A stretch of DNA of 7,804 nt from Elusimicrobiota bacterium (GTDB lineage: Bacteria > Elusimicrobiota > Elusimicrobia > O2-12-FULL-59-9). Below, in pieces: positions 1 through 6,455 of the stretch (position 1 is the stretch's first letter; every line of letters starts with the position of its first letter). The notes under the pieces are model-generated. The model ran no database searches. It was given only the letters and a program-made list of their open reading frames with translations, and was not told the origin of the DNA. The position numbers were made by a program, and so were the translations under genes. Location: NCBI GenBank assembly GCA_016206405.1, contig JACQRQ010000045.1:1-7804 (forward strand), in the 5' to 3' direction.

Positions 1-1937
1 AGGCCAAACAGGACCAGCCCGGCCGCCGCCCATTTCATCCAACGGGCCGTGACGCGCATCGCCCGGATGGCGGCGGCCTGCTTGAGCCTGGCCAGCTTCA
101 GCCACTTGGCGCCCTCGCTGAGGCGCAGGCTCCGTATCTTCTCCTCGGCCGCGGCGGTGATCCACATATCTTTTTTCGCGCTCTTGCCGATTTCGATGGC
201 CGCCCAAAGCCCGCCCAAACTGTATAGCGCGACCATCCAGCCGGAAATCATGGCCGCGTTTTGCGCCTGACCCGCGACCAAGAAGGTGGCGTAAGCCGGA
301 GCCACCACGCCGTACAAGAGGGAGTTTAAAAGGATGAGGCCCGTTTGGCTCAAAAACATAGTTCTCAAACGCGGATTGGAGAGGACGACGCGCCGGCCCG
401 ACATCTTGTGCAAATGCGCCCCGAGCCCTAAAATCAGAAAGGGCACGGCCACGTGCCACCACGCCGCCTGCGCCGTTGACATCGCGAAAGACGCCGCCGC
501 GCTCCGGAAGGCCCAAAAGGCATGGTAGCCCGACAGCGCCGTCCACGTCCACGGGCTGCGAAGCGCCTTGTTTAAACTCGGCGCGTATTCAGTCTTCATC
601 TTCTCGCTGGCTTTTTGGAGGCGGCTCAGCGCGCTTCGAAAAATAACGCGGCGATTCCGGTATAAAGCCTTGACTTTTTCCCAGGCCGCGCGCAGCTTCA
701 TCTGCAGCGTCGAGCCGAGCCGGCTCCGGGCCCCGGCGGAAAGGTCGATCCGGTTGAAAAACATCAGGATGGCCGCGGCCATAAAGACCGGATAAAAAAG
801 CTGCGGGATTTTCAGCCCGATTTTCTTCACGAGCAGGCCGATCAGGGGCGGACCGGGGATGCTGACCATCTCCAATTTCTTCTGCGCCTTGCTGCTCCAG
901 GTGTCGAGCATGGCTTGGCTTTTCTTGTTCTCTTTTTCCAGGAATTCCACGACGATGAGGTCGCCGGCGGAAGAGTGGACTCCGTTGAGAAAGCCGTTGA
1001 TCCCATAAATGCCCAGCCACAACAGCGGGCTGGTCGCCGCCAAAAGCAGGGAGGCCGCCATCCCCGACACCGCCGCCCACTTGAAATAGTAGGTGAATTT
1101 ATACACCAGCCAGGATTTTTGCTCCCCCAGCGATTTGATGATCTCCGTCCCCAAGAGCTGTCCCGCGAGCGAACCCATTTCAGCGGCGATGCCCAGCGTC
1201 GCCAAAAAAGCGAACCCCCCGAAGACTTCATGCATCAAAAGCGGCATGGTGACGGAGGTGAACTGCGAGCCGATGCTCGTCAACACCAAGCCGTTGAGGA
1301 GATAATCCAAAGATTTAGGCAGTTTCGCCGCGGAGTCGCCGGGACCGGAACCTTGGGGGGCGCCTGCGCCGGATGGAGGCGTGGGCGGTTTTTTGTCGCC
1401 GCCCGGGGGCTCCTTTTGCGCCGGACCCTTGCGCGGCGGCGCGGTCCTGCCGCCGCCCTTCAACCCGCCGCGCCGGGCCGCCTTCACGCCGTCAAGCGCC
1501 GAAGCGGCCGAAGGCTTCGCGGAAAGCTCAAAGACCTGGTCCGTCAAGTCATCGACGCTTTTTTTGGCCAGAGAGGGCGGCGTCCGGGAGACATCCTGCG
1601 TCAACTTGTCGAACTTGGGCGCGATCAAAGACATCCGCCCGGCTAAATTCGTCGAGTCGGCAAGGGCCGTGGCGGAGGGAACGTCGCCGGGAAGCGCCTG
1701 AACTTGCCGCGGCGGCTTAAAGCGCAAGGCGCCGCCGTTGAAGGCCTTCGGCTTGACGGCGCCGCGGCGCGATAGGGTCCTTGCGGGCGCCGTCTTCCCA
1801 AGCCTGAAATCGCGCGGCCGGACCGCCGTCGAGCGCGTGCGGGCGGCGGCGGCCAGGACCTGGGTGCACGGCAGCCCCGGCGCCGCCAATATCTCGGCGG
1901 CGATCAAAGCGGCGGCGATGGATTTGTTAATCTTCAT
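1..1937 (-). CDS. MFS-like transporter with signal peptide and long N-terminal extension (3' end outside window)
   Basis: The reading frame starts with ATG at 1937 and stays open to the left edge, giving 645 visible residues with no stop, so the C-terminus is missing. Residues 1-30 form a signal-like leader (MKINK, hydrophobic stretch, APGLPC, then VLAAA). Residues 31-205 are low complexity (Arg/Ala/Pro/Gly) around a VDDLTDQVF motif at 128-136. From about 209 hydrophobic segments appear in pairs (about 209-234, 238-263, 285-305, 306-330, 349-388), then a charged helical loop (about 390-460), then more segments (about 463-485, 494-512, 523-555, 560-580), a second amphipathic loop, and a segment beginning at about 636. 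The 6-loop-6 layout suggests the major facilitator superfamily, but no textbook motif A is seen, so family assignment is inference. The start lies 3 bp after the CDF stop with no clear Shine-Dalgarno, implying translational coupling. Substrate unknown. Confidence 0.72.
   Translation of the reverse strand, partial: MKINKSIAAALIAAEILAAPGLPCTQVLAAAARTRSTAVRPRDFRLGKTAPARTLSRRGAVKPKAFNGGALRFKPPRQVQALPGDVPSATALADSTNLAGRMSLIAPKFDKLTQDVSRTPPSLAKKSVDDLTDQVFELSAKPSAASALDGVKAARRGGLKGGGRTAPPRKGPAQKEPPGGDKKPPTPPSGAGAPQGSGPGDSAAKLPKSLDYLLNGLVLTSIGSQFTSVTMPLLMHEVFGGFAFLATLGIAAEMGSLAGQLLGTEIIKSLGEQKSWLVYKFTYYFKWAAVSGMAASLLLAATSPLLWLGIYGINGFLNGVHSSAGDLIVVEFLEKENKKSQAMLDTWSSKAQKKLEMVSIPGPPLIGLLVKKIGLKIPQLFYPVFMAAAILMFFNRIDLSAGARSRLGSTLQMKLRAAWEKVKALYRNRRVIFRSALSRLQKASEKMKTEYAPSLNKALRSPWTWTALSGYHAFWAFRSAAASFAMSTAQAAWWHVAVPFLILGLGAHLHKMSGRRVVLSNPRLRTMFLSQTGLILLNSLLYGVVAPAYATFLVAGQAQNAAMISGWMVALYSLGGLWAAIEIGKSAKKDMWITAAAEEKIRSLRLSEGAKWLKLARLKQAAAIRAMRVTARWMKWAAAGLVLFG
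1527..1556 (-). other. LTD motif in the MFS N-terminal extension (residues 128-137)
   Basis: VDDLTDQVFE, about 98 residues after the leader, preceded by SLAKKS. It shares the D-x-LTD-x-x-F core with the CDF and ABC proteins but has Glu where they have the second Phe. Confidence 0.6.
1848..1937 (-). other. Signal-like leader of the MFS gene (residues 1-30)
   Basis: A basic start (MKINK), a hydrophobic core, then A19-P20-G21-x-x-C24-x-x-x-L28-A29-A30. The LAA-A ending fits an AxA-type signal peptidase I site. The APG..C...LAA spacing is identical in the CDF and ABC proteins of this window. Confidence 0.7.
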
Positions 1938-1940
1938 AAC

Positions 1941-3398
1941 TCAAAAGAGAACGGCAACGTCCGCATCCGGGTATTTGCTTTGGATCTCCTCGCGCGCCGA
2001 CGCGGCGACGCGGGCGGCCTCCTCAAGTTTTTCGACGCCTCTTAGCCTCAATCGAAATTCGATGAAGTATTTTTTGCCGGAGGCGCGGGCGCGAAAGCGG
2101 TCAAAACCGGCGATCTTGGGATGCCGCGCCCGGAGGATGGCGCCGATATTCCTTTGGATGCCTTTCGGGCCTTTGTCCAGCAACTCGTCCAAGGAGGAGC
2201 GGAAAATCGGATAAACTTGGGCCGCGACGTAGCCGGCGATCGCGATGGTCGCCAGTAAATCCCACACGATCCGGCCTTGCCACCGCACCATCAGGAGCGC
2301 GAATAAAACGCCCAAATTCGTCAACGCGTCCATCTCGAAATGCGCCGCTTCGGCCTTGAGAATGTTGGATTTTTCCGCCAGCGCGGCGCGCTTCAGCCGC
2401 AGGCCGTGAAAGAGGCTGACGGCGGCGGTCAGCGCCATCACTCCCATCCCGGCCGCGGGGGCCGAAATCTCGGCGCCGGAGAGCATGCGCCTGGCCGCCT
2501 CAAAGACGATCGCCGCGCCGCTCACGCCGATCAAAGCGCTTTGCAGAAGCCCCGCCAATCCCTCGATTTTGCCGTAGCCGTAGGCGTAGGCCGCCGTGGC
2601 CTTTCTCCGCGACATTTTCATGGAAAAATAATTGACCGCGGAGGCGATCAAATCCAAGAAAGAATCCAGGGCGCTGGCCATAATCCCGGAGGAATGCGTG
2701 GCGAGCCCCGCGCCGAATTTCAAAATGCCCAGGCTGCCGGCGATGAACATCGACCGGCGGATAAGCCCCTCCGGCGGCTTTGCGCCGGCGTCGCCGCGGC
2801 CGCGCGGCGCAGGCGTATGGAGCCGGGGCGGCGAGCGCGGCGATTGGGGGGGAGATGAAAAAGCGCCGCGGCTGGACGCGGACGGGCGCGAAGAATCAGG
2901 CGCGCGCTTGCGGCCGTCCTGCGGCCAAACCCCTTCCCAGTCCTTCGCCCCGGAGGCGGGCAGAACGCCGAAAAACGCCTCATCCGTGAGGCGATCAACC
3001 TCCGCCTTGGCCGAGGAATTTCCGCTGCGTTGGAGGCCCCGCAGAAAGCGCTGAAAACGGAGCATTCGCCGCCCGATGTTTTGAGAGAGAGCGTTTCCGG
3101 ACTTCACCGCGGCCGGCGCCGGCCGCAGCGGACGAGCGGAAGCGCCTGGGCGGTATGATTCCGGGGACGCGGGCTTGCCATGGCCCGGAAGCTTCGGCGG
3201 CTTGAGTTTAGAAACGGACAATTCGCGGCGTCCGGAACCAACGCGGGAGGGGGACGCAAGCCGCAAAACGCGGGCCCGGCGCCCTCCCGCTTTCCGCGCG
3301 GAGAAACCGGCGGCCAGGGCCTCAAAGCACAAAGGTCCCGGCGCGGATAAAAGCAGCGAGGCGATGATGGAAATGGCCGCTAACTTTTGCGATTTCAC
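1941..3398 (-). CDS. Cation diffusion facilitator (CDF) family metal transporter with signal peptide and ~205-residue N-terminal extension
   Basis: 485 residues, against about 300 for typical CDF proteins; the excess is N-terminal. Residues 1-30 are a signal-like leader (APGPLC then FEALAAG), 31-212 a basic Ser/Pro/Arg linker carrying VDRLTDEAFFG at 134-144. The CDF membrane domain spans about 213-400 with six predicted helices. The transport site reads as D245-x3-D249 in TM2 (SALDSFLDL) and H353-x3-D357 in TM5 (HFEMD), the same ligand set as E. coli FieF/YiiP, so a divalent metal/proton antiporter is likely (Zn, Fe or similar; not determinable). The YGYGKIEG stretch at 273-280 matches the family's GHGKxE loop but with Tyr for His. 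The C-terminal cytoplasmic domain (about 401-485) is recognisable, yet the usual His ligands are absent and the protein ends in VLF. Start is GTG; upstream ABC gene ends 28 bp before. Confidence 0.93.
   Translation of the reverse strand: MKSQKLAAISIIASLLLSAPGPLCFEALAAGFSARKAGGRRARVLRLASPSRVGSGRRELSVSKLKPPKLPGHGKPASPESYRPGASARPLRPAPAAVKSGNALSQNIGRRMLRFQRFLRGLQRSGNSSAKAEVDRLTDEAFFGVLPASGAKDWEGVWPQDGRKRAPDSSRPSASSRGAFSSPPQSPRSPPRLHTPAPRGRGDAGAKPPEGLIRRSMFIAGSLGILKFGAGLATHSSGIMASALDSFLDLIASAVNYFSMKMSRRKATAAYAYGYGKIEGLAGLLQSALIGVSGAAIVFEAARRMLSGAEISAPAAGMGVMALTAAVSLFHGLRLKRAALAEKSNILKAEAAHFEMDALTNLGVLFALLMVRWQGRIVWDLLATIAIAGYVAAQVYPIFRSSLDELLDKGPKGIQRNIGAILRARHPKIAGFDRFRARASGKKYFIEFRLRLRGVEKLEEAARVAASAREEIQSKYPDADVAVLF
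2967..2999 (-). other. LTD-FFG motif in the CDF N-terminal extension (residues 134-144)
   Basis: VDRLTDEAFFG, about 104 residues after the leader, preceded by a basic amphipathic helix (around residues 107-124) and SSAKAE. It lies between two low-complexity linkers. Confidence 0.65.
3309..3398 (-). other. Signal-like leader of the CDF gene (residues 1-30)
   Basis: MKSQK, hydrophobic core, then A19-P20-G21-P-L-C24-F-E-A-L28-A29-A30 and Gly. Same pattern and spacing as in the MFS and ABC leaders. A cleavable leader on a CDF transporter is not usual for the family. Confidence 0.75.
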
Positions 3399-3404
3399 GC
3401 TAAA

Positions 3405-3408
3405 CCCC
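3405..3408 (-). promoter_or_regulatory. Possible weak ribosome binding site before the GTG start of the CDF gene
   Basis: GGGG lies 6 bases before the GTG at 3398, within the 28-bp gap after the ABC stop; a GAGGG lies further upstream in the same gap. The start is chosen mainly because the leader it begins aligns residue for residue with the MFS leader around the APG..C...LAA pattern. Confidence 0.35.
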
Positions 3409-3426
3409 GTCTTGAATCCCTCAACT

Positions 3427-6324
3427 CTACGGATTGTGCGGGCCCTGAGCCGCCGTGTAAAGGCCGTAATACTTCCCGTCCTTGTCCTTTAGCAGTTCCG
3501 CATGCGTCCCGGCCTGAACGATTTGCCCTCCATCCAGGACCAAAATCCGATCCGCGCGCTGGATCGTGGTCAAGCGATGCGCCACCACGAAAGTCGTCCT
3601 GCCCTTCATCAAATTGTCGAGCGCGGATTGGACCGCTTTCTCCGACTTGTTGTCCAACGCGGACGTGGCCTCATCCAAGATCAAAATGCGGGGATCGCGC
3701 AAAATCGCCCTGGCGATGGCGATGCGCTGCGCCTGGCCGCCGGAGATATTGCCGCCGTTCGTCCCGACGACGGTGTCCATGCCGTTGGCAAGCTCGTAGA
3801 TGAACTCGGCGTTGGCCGAGCGGATCGCCGACTGGATCTCGGCCTCGGTGGCGTCGGGCTTCCCGTAGGTGATGTTTTCCCGAATCGTTCCCATCAAAGG
3901 CTTGGCGTTTTGGGGAACCAAGGCGAATTGCTTGCGGAAGCTTTTTTGGCTCACTTCCCGGATGTCGTAGCCGTCGATCCAAACGCCGCCCTTTTCCACG
4001 TCATAAAATCGCTGCAGCAGCCTCAAAATGGTGGTCTTGCCGCCGCCGCTTCCGCCCACGATGGCCGTCACCTGCCCTGGAAGCGCGGAGAAAGAAACCT
4101 CCTTGAGAAACGGCTCCTTGGAATAGGAAAAAACCACGTCCTTAAAATCCACCCGGCCTTCGATGGCTCCGAGCTCGCGCGCCGCCGCGCCGTCCCTGAC
4201 GGAAGGCACGCGGTGCGGATAATCTTTGACCACCTTTTGCGTGGCGCCGCCGGCCTCAAGGCTGTCGACCACCAGGCTGATGACGCCGTCCACGGCGTAT
4301 TTGATGCCGCCGGCCCATCCGACCATGCCGATCATGTCCGGGATGCCGGGGCTGCCGCTCACGACATGGCTGTAGCTGCCCCACAGATAAATCAAGTAGA
4401 TGGTGGCGAACGTCGAGGTGGCGCTCTTGATGGACCATTCGATGGCGCGCAGCAGGGCGATTTTGACGTTCAAGCGCTTCATCTCCAGCGCCCGGCGGCT
4501 GAAGCGCTCGACTTCCAGGTCCTCGTTGCCGTAAGACTTGAACAAGTCCGGATTGGAAAAAGCCTCCTGAGTCTGGGCGGTCAAATCCGCTTTTTCCTTG
4601 GCGTAGGTTTCCGTCAGCTTTTCCAGTTTCTTGCCGAAGAAATATCCGAACGCCGAGACGAACACCATCAGCCCCAAAATCGCGTAGGTCATTTTGTCGG
4701 GAGCGTGCGCCGCGAACATGCCCAGGCTCAGAGCCAGCACTCCGAAGTAATGCGGAGCCGCCATCGGCACATGCACGTTCCGGGTGCTGAGCTTGGACGT
4801 GTCTTCCAGCAGGCGGCTGGTCAATTCTCCCGGCTTCTCATTGATGAAAAAATCATGGGATTGACCGACGAAATGCCGCATCAGCCAAACGCGAAAATCG
4901 TAAATCACGTTGGCGTTGATCATGAGGCTCGCCCAAGAGTGCGCGAATTCAAGCAGCGCGTAAAAAGCGCTGACGGCCGGGATCGTCCACATCATCATCA
5001 CCACGCCTTCCAAACTCCGGCTCTGCGCCGACTGCATCAGCAGCCGGGTCAAGTTCGGCAGCAGGTTGCCGATGACGGCGTCGGTCAGCAGAAGGGTCAA
5101 ACCGGTCCAGAAGAAGAAGGGATACTTCTTGACGAAAGGCCGCACCTCGGGATCGCCCAAGAAAATCTGGCTGGCGCTCAATATGAACCGCTTGACGCGG
5201 GCCCAAGCCGCGGAAACGTAGGGTACCCGGCTCAAAAACGCCTCAGGGTACTGGAGGCTGTAGGCGCCCCATTCGCCGAAGCCTTCCCGGTGCAGGGATT
5301 CGTGAGCCTCCACCGTCGCCCGAACCCAAGCGGACTTAAGAAAGGCGAACACCCGGCCCGGGTCTTCGGGGGTCGCGGCCGCCGCGCCCCAAATCTGCTT
5401 CCACGTCGGCGCAGCCGCGCCCCGGGATTTTAAGTAGTCCTTGACCGCGCCGCTCAAGCTCAGGGCGGTCCAAACGTACAGAAAGTTGAACACCGCCCCG
5501 GCCGCCGCGGTCCCGATGAGGAGAGGGGATCCGCCCGGCGAAAATTTCGCCAGCAGAGCGGCCAGAGGGGCCGTTGAGAAGGAGCCGAAGGAATAAAGGG
5601 CAAAACTCAAGTTGTGCAAATCAAAGCCCGGCAGAACCAGCGGAACCGACGCCGTCGGCAGAAGATGGGGCATCGCGAAAGCCAAGCCCATGTAGAGAAA
5701 GCTGATGGAGCCGACCAGCATATTGCCGCCGGCCGTGATGCGATGATTTTCGACCGCCGCCGGGATAGGCGCCGGAGGCGCCGCAGGCGGAGCCCGGGGG
5801 GAATGCGCCCGGGCCTGGGAAATCTTTTCCACGGGCGAGCCGGCGAGAGCGGGAACGCCGGAATGCGCCGCGGAGGGAATCCCGAAGAAAATTTTGTCGG
5901 TCAAATGGTCCAGCCGCGCCTTGGAGCCGGCGGAGCTCATGCGGTCGAGGCGAGCGACCAACTCGGACATCTGCCGGGAAACGCGCTCGGCGTCCGCGCC
6001 CCGCGCCGGCGGCTTCGAGGCGAAAACCTCGCTCTGCGGATTTTGGACCTGCCAAGTCTTCGCGGCGCTCGCTCGCGGAACGGACTCCGGGGCGTGTCCG
6101 GGAACGCGGCGTTGGAGAAATGAGAAACCCCGCGAACCGCGCTCCTTCAGGGTTCCACCGGTGAAGCCCTTAGAGCGGGTCGCGGCGCGCTCAAACTTGA
6201 CGCGTCTGCCGGAAGACCGTCCGGCGGCGGCGAGAGCCTCGTAGCAGCCCAAACCCGGCGCCTGCAGGATTACGCAGGCCGCCAAAATCGCCGCAACGGC
6301 TCGGGACAATAAATGTCTTGTCAT
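3427..6324 (-). CDS. ABC exporter (fused membrane and ATPase domains) with signal peptide and extra N-terminal membrane segments
   Basis: 965 residues, against about 580-620 for a usual half-transporter exporter. Order: signal-like leader 1-33 (QAPGLGC then YEALAAA); low-complexity linker 34-195 with LDHLTDKIFFG at 138-148; about three extra hydrophobic segments at 201-290; a roughly 100-residue soluble/amphipathic stretch; exporter membrane domain about 400-690 including FFINEKPGELTSRL at 492-505, typical of coupling-helix regions; ATPase domain about 723-960. Nucleotide-binding motifs are complete: aromatic Y734, Walker A GGSGGGKTT 757-765, Q-loop Q805, signature SGGQ 861-864, Walker B ILILDEATSALD with D884 and E885, and switch H916. 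It should work as a dimer in the inner membrane, exporting an unknown substrate (lipid, drug or peptide type). ATG at 6324 is supported by the leader and an AAAGG site. First gene of the ABC-CDF-MFS unit. Confidence 0.95.
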   Translation of the reverse strand: MTRHLLSRAVAAILAACVILQAPGLGCYEALAAAGRSSGRRVKFERAATRSKGFTGGTLKERGSRGFSFLQRRVPGHAPESVPRASAAKTWQVQNPQSEVFASKPPARGADAERVSRQMSELVARLDRMSSAGSKARLDHLTDKIFFGIPSAAHSGVPALAGSPVEKISQARAHSPRAPPAAPPAPIPAAVENHRITAGGNMLVGSISFLYMGLAFAMPHLLPTASVPLVLPGFDLHNLSFALYSFGSFSTAPLAALLAKFSPGGSPLLIGTAAAGAVFNFLYVWTALSLSGAVKDYLKSRGAAAPTWKQIWGAAAATPEDPGRVFAFLKSAWVRATVEAHESLHREGFGEWGAYSLQYPEAFLSRVPYVSAAWARVKRFILSASQIFLGDPEVRPFVKKYPFFFWTGLTLLLTDAVIGNLLPNLTRLLMQSAQSRSLEGVVMMMWTIPAVSAFYALLEFAHSWASLMINANVIYDFRVWLMRHFVGQSHDFFINEKPGELTSRLLEDTSKLSTRNVHVPMAAPHYFGVLALSLGMFAAHAPDKMTYAILGLMVFVSAFGYFFGKKLEKLTETYAKEKADLTAQTQEAFSNPDLFKSYGNEDLEVERFSRRALEMKRLNVKIALLRAIEWSIKSATSTFATIYLIYLWGSYSHVVSGSPGIPDMIGMVGWAGGIKYAVDGVISLVVDSLEAGGATQKVVKDYPHRVPSVRDGAAARELGAIEGRVDFKDVVFSYSKEPFLKEVSFSALPGQVTAIVGGSGGGKTTILRLLQRFYDVEKGGVWIDGYDIREVSQKSFRKQFALVPQNAKPLMGTIRENITYGKPDATEAEIQSAIRSANAEFIYELANGMDTVVGTNGGNISGGQAQRIAIARAILRDPRILILDEATSALDNKSEKAVQSALDNLMKGRTTFVVAHRLTTIQRADRILVLDGGQIVQAGTHAELLKDKDGKYYGLYTAAQGPHNP
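5881..5913 (-). other. LTD-FFG motif in the ABC N-terminal extension (residues 138-148)
   Basis: LDHLTDKIFFG, about 105 residues after the leader, preceded by a predicted amphipathic helix (about 114-130, VSRQMSELVARLDRM) and SAGSKAR. The position in the extension matches the other two proteins. Confidence 0.65.
6226..6324 (-). other. Signal-like leader of the ABC gene (residues 1-33)
   Basis: MTRHLLSR, hydrophobic core, then A22-P23-G24-L-G-C27-Y-E-A-L31-A32-A33. The Cys is preceded by G-L-G and not by a standard lipobox, so lipoprotein processing is unlikely; AxA-type cleavage after LAA is the simpler reading. Confidence 0.75.
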
Positions 6325-6331
6325 AGAAAAG

Positions 6332-6336
6332 CCTTT
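6332..6336 (-). promoter_or_regulatory. Ribosome binding site of the ABC gene
   Basis: AAAGG on the minus strand ends 7 bases before the ATG at 6324. It is a partial Shine-Dalgarno match at good spacing and supports this start, together with the signal-like leader directly after it. Confidence 0.5.
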
Positions 6337-6360
6337 GACATGCCTTAAACAATAGGTTAT

Positions 6361-6371
6361 CCCGTTTCGGG
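6361..6371 (-). repeat. Small inverted repeat in the leader of the ABC gene
   Basis: CCCG and CGGG flank a 3-base loop, 37 bases upstream of the ABC start. A further 4-bp stem (AGGT 6382-6385 with ACCT 6393-6396) lies next to it. Both are short, so they may be chance in this GC-rich DNA or part of a structured 5' leader. Confidence 0.3.
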
Positions 6372-6414
6372 ACCGGCCGAAAGGTGCGAAAGACCTACGG
6401 GGGAGATGCTAAGA

Positions 6415-6455
6415 GGCCTAGGCCGCCATAGGCCGAAGGGCCTAAGGGGGCCTAT
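6415..6455 (-). repeat. Cluster of overlapping palindromes after the upstream MFS gene
   Basis: The stretch repeats AGGCC/GGCCT. A 10-bp palindrome GGCCTAGGCC sits at 6415-6424. TAGGCC (6429-6434) pairs with GGCCTA (6439-6444) over a 4-base loop, and ATAGGCC (6428-6434) can instead pair with GGCCTAT (6449-6455), which overlaps the TAG stop. The stems share one arm and are mutually exclusive. No T-run follows, so it is not a standard intrinsic terminator; a role in 3' end protection or attenuation is possible. Confidence 0.5.

Noticed and set aside
915..1646. A 243-codon plus-strand open frame opposite the MFS gene
   Set aside because: Same in-register antisense effect; the minus frame encodes coherent membrane segments and a signal-like leader.
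2340..2858. A 172-codon plus-strand open frame opposite the CDF gene
   Set aside because: Same in-register antisense effect; the minus frame carries the CDF metal-site motifs.
3502..5433. A 643-codon open frame on the plus strand, antisense to the ABC gene
   Set aside because: It is in exact codon register with the ABC gene, so its stops would need TTA, CTA or TCA codons there, which are rare in GC-rich genes. The ABC frame has a full set of conserved motifs; the plus-strand product is compositionally odd and matches nothing I know.
6226..6324. Lipoprotein reading of the conserved Cys in the leaders
   Set aside because: Residues before the Cys are G-L-G, G-P-L and G-L-P, none fitting the lipobox (Leu at -3, Ala/Gly/Ser at -1), and an AxA-type site follows a few residues later.
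6372..6425. Resemblance of the plus strand (GCGAAAG, ACGGGG, CTAAG) to the core of a GEMM-I cyclic-di-GMP riboswitch
   Set aside because: The 5' GCAAACC-type half is not present, the stems cannot be built convincingly, and the plus strand would lead into antisense of the MFS gene with no gene to control.
6429..6444. Intrinsic terminator for the right-hand MFS gene
   Set aside because: The 6-bp GC-rich hairpin is real, but it is not followed by a T-run on the minus strand.
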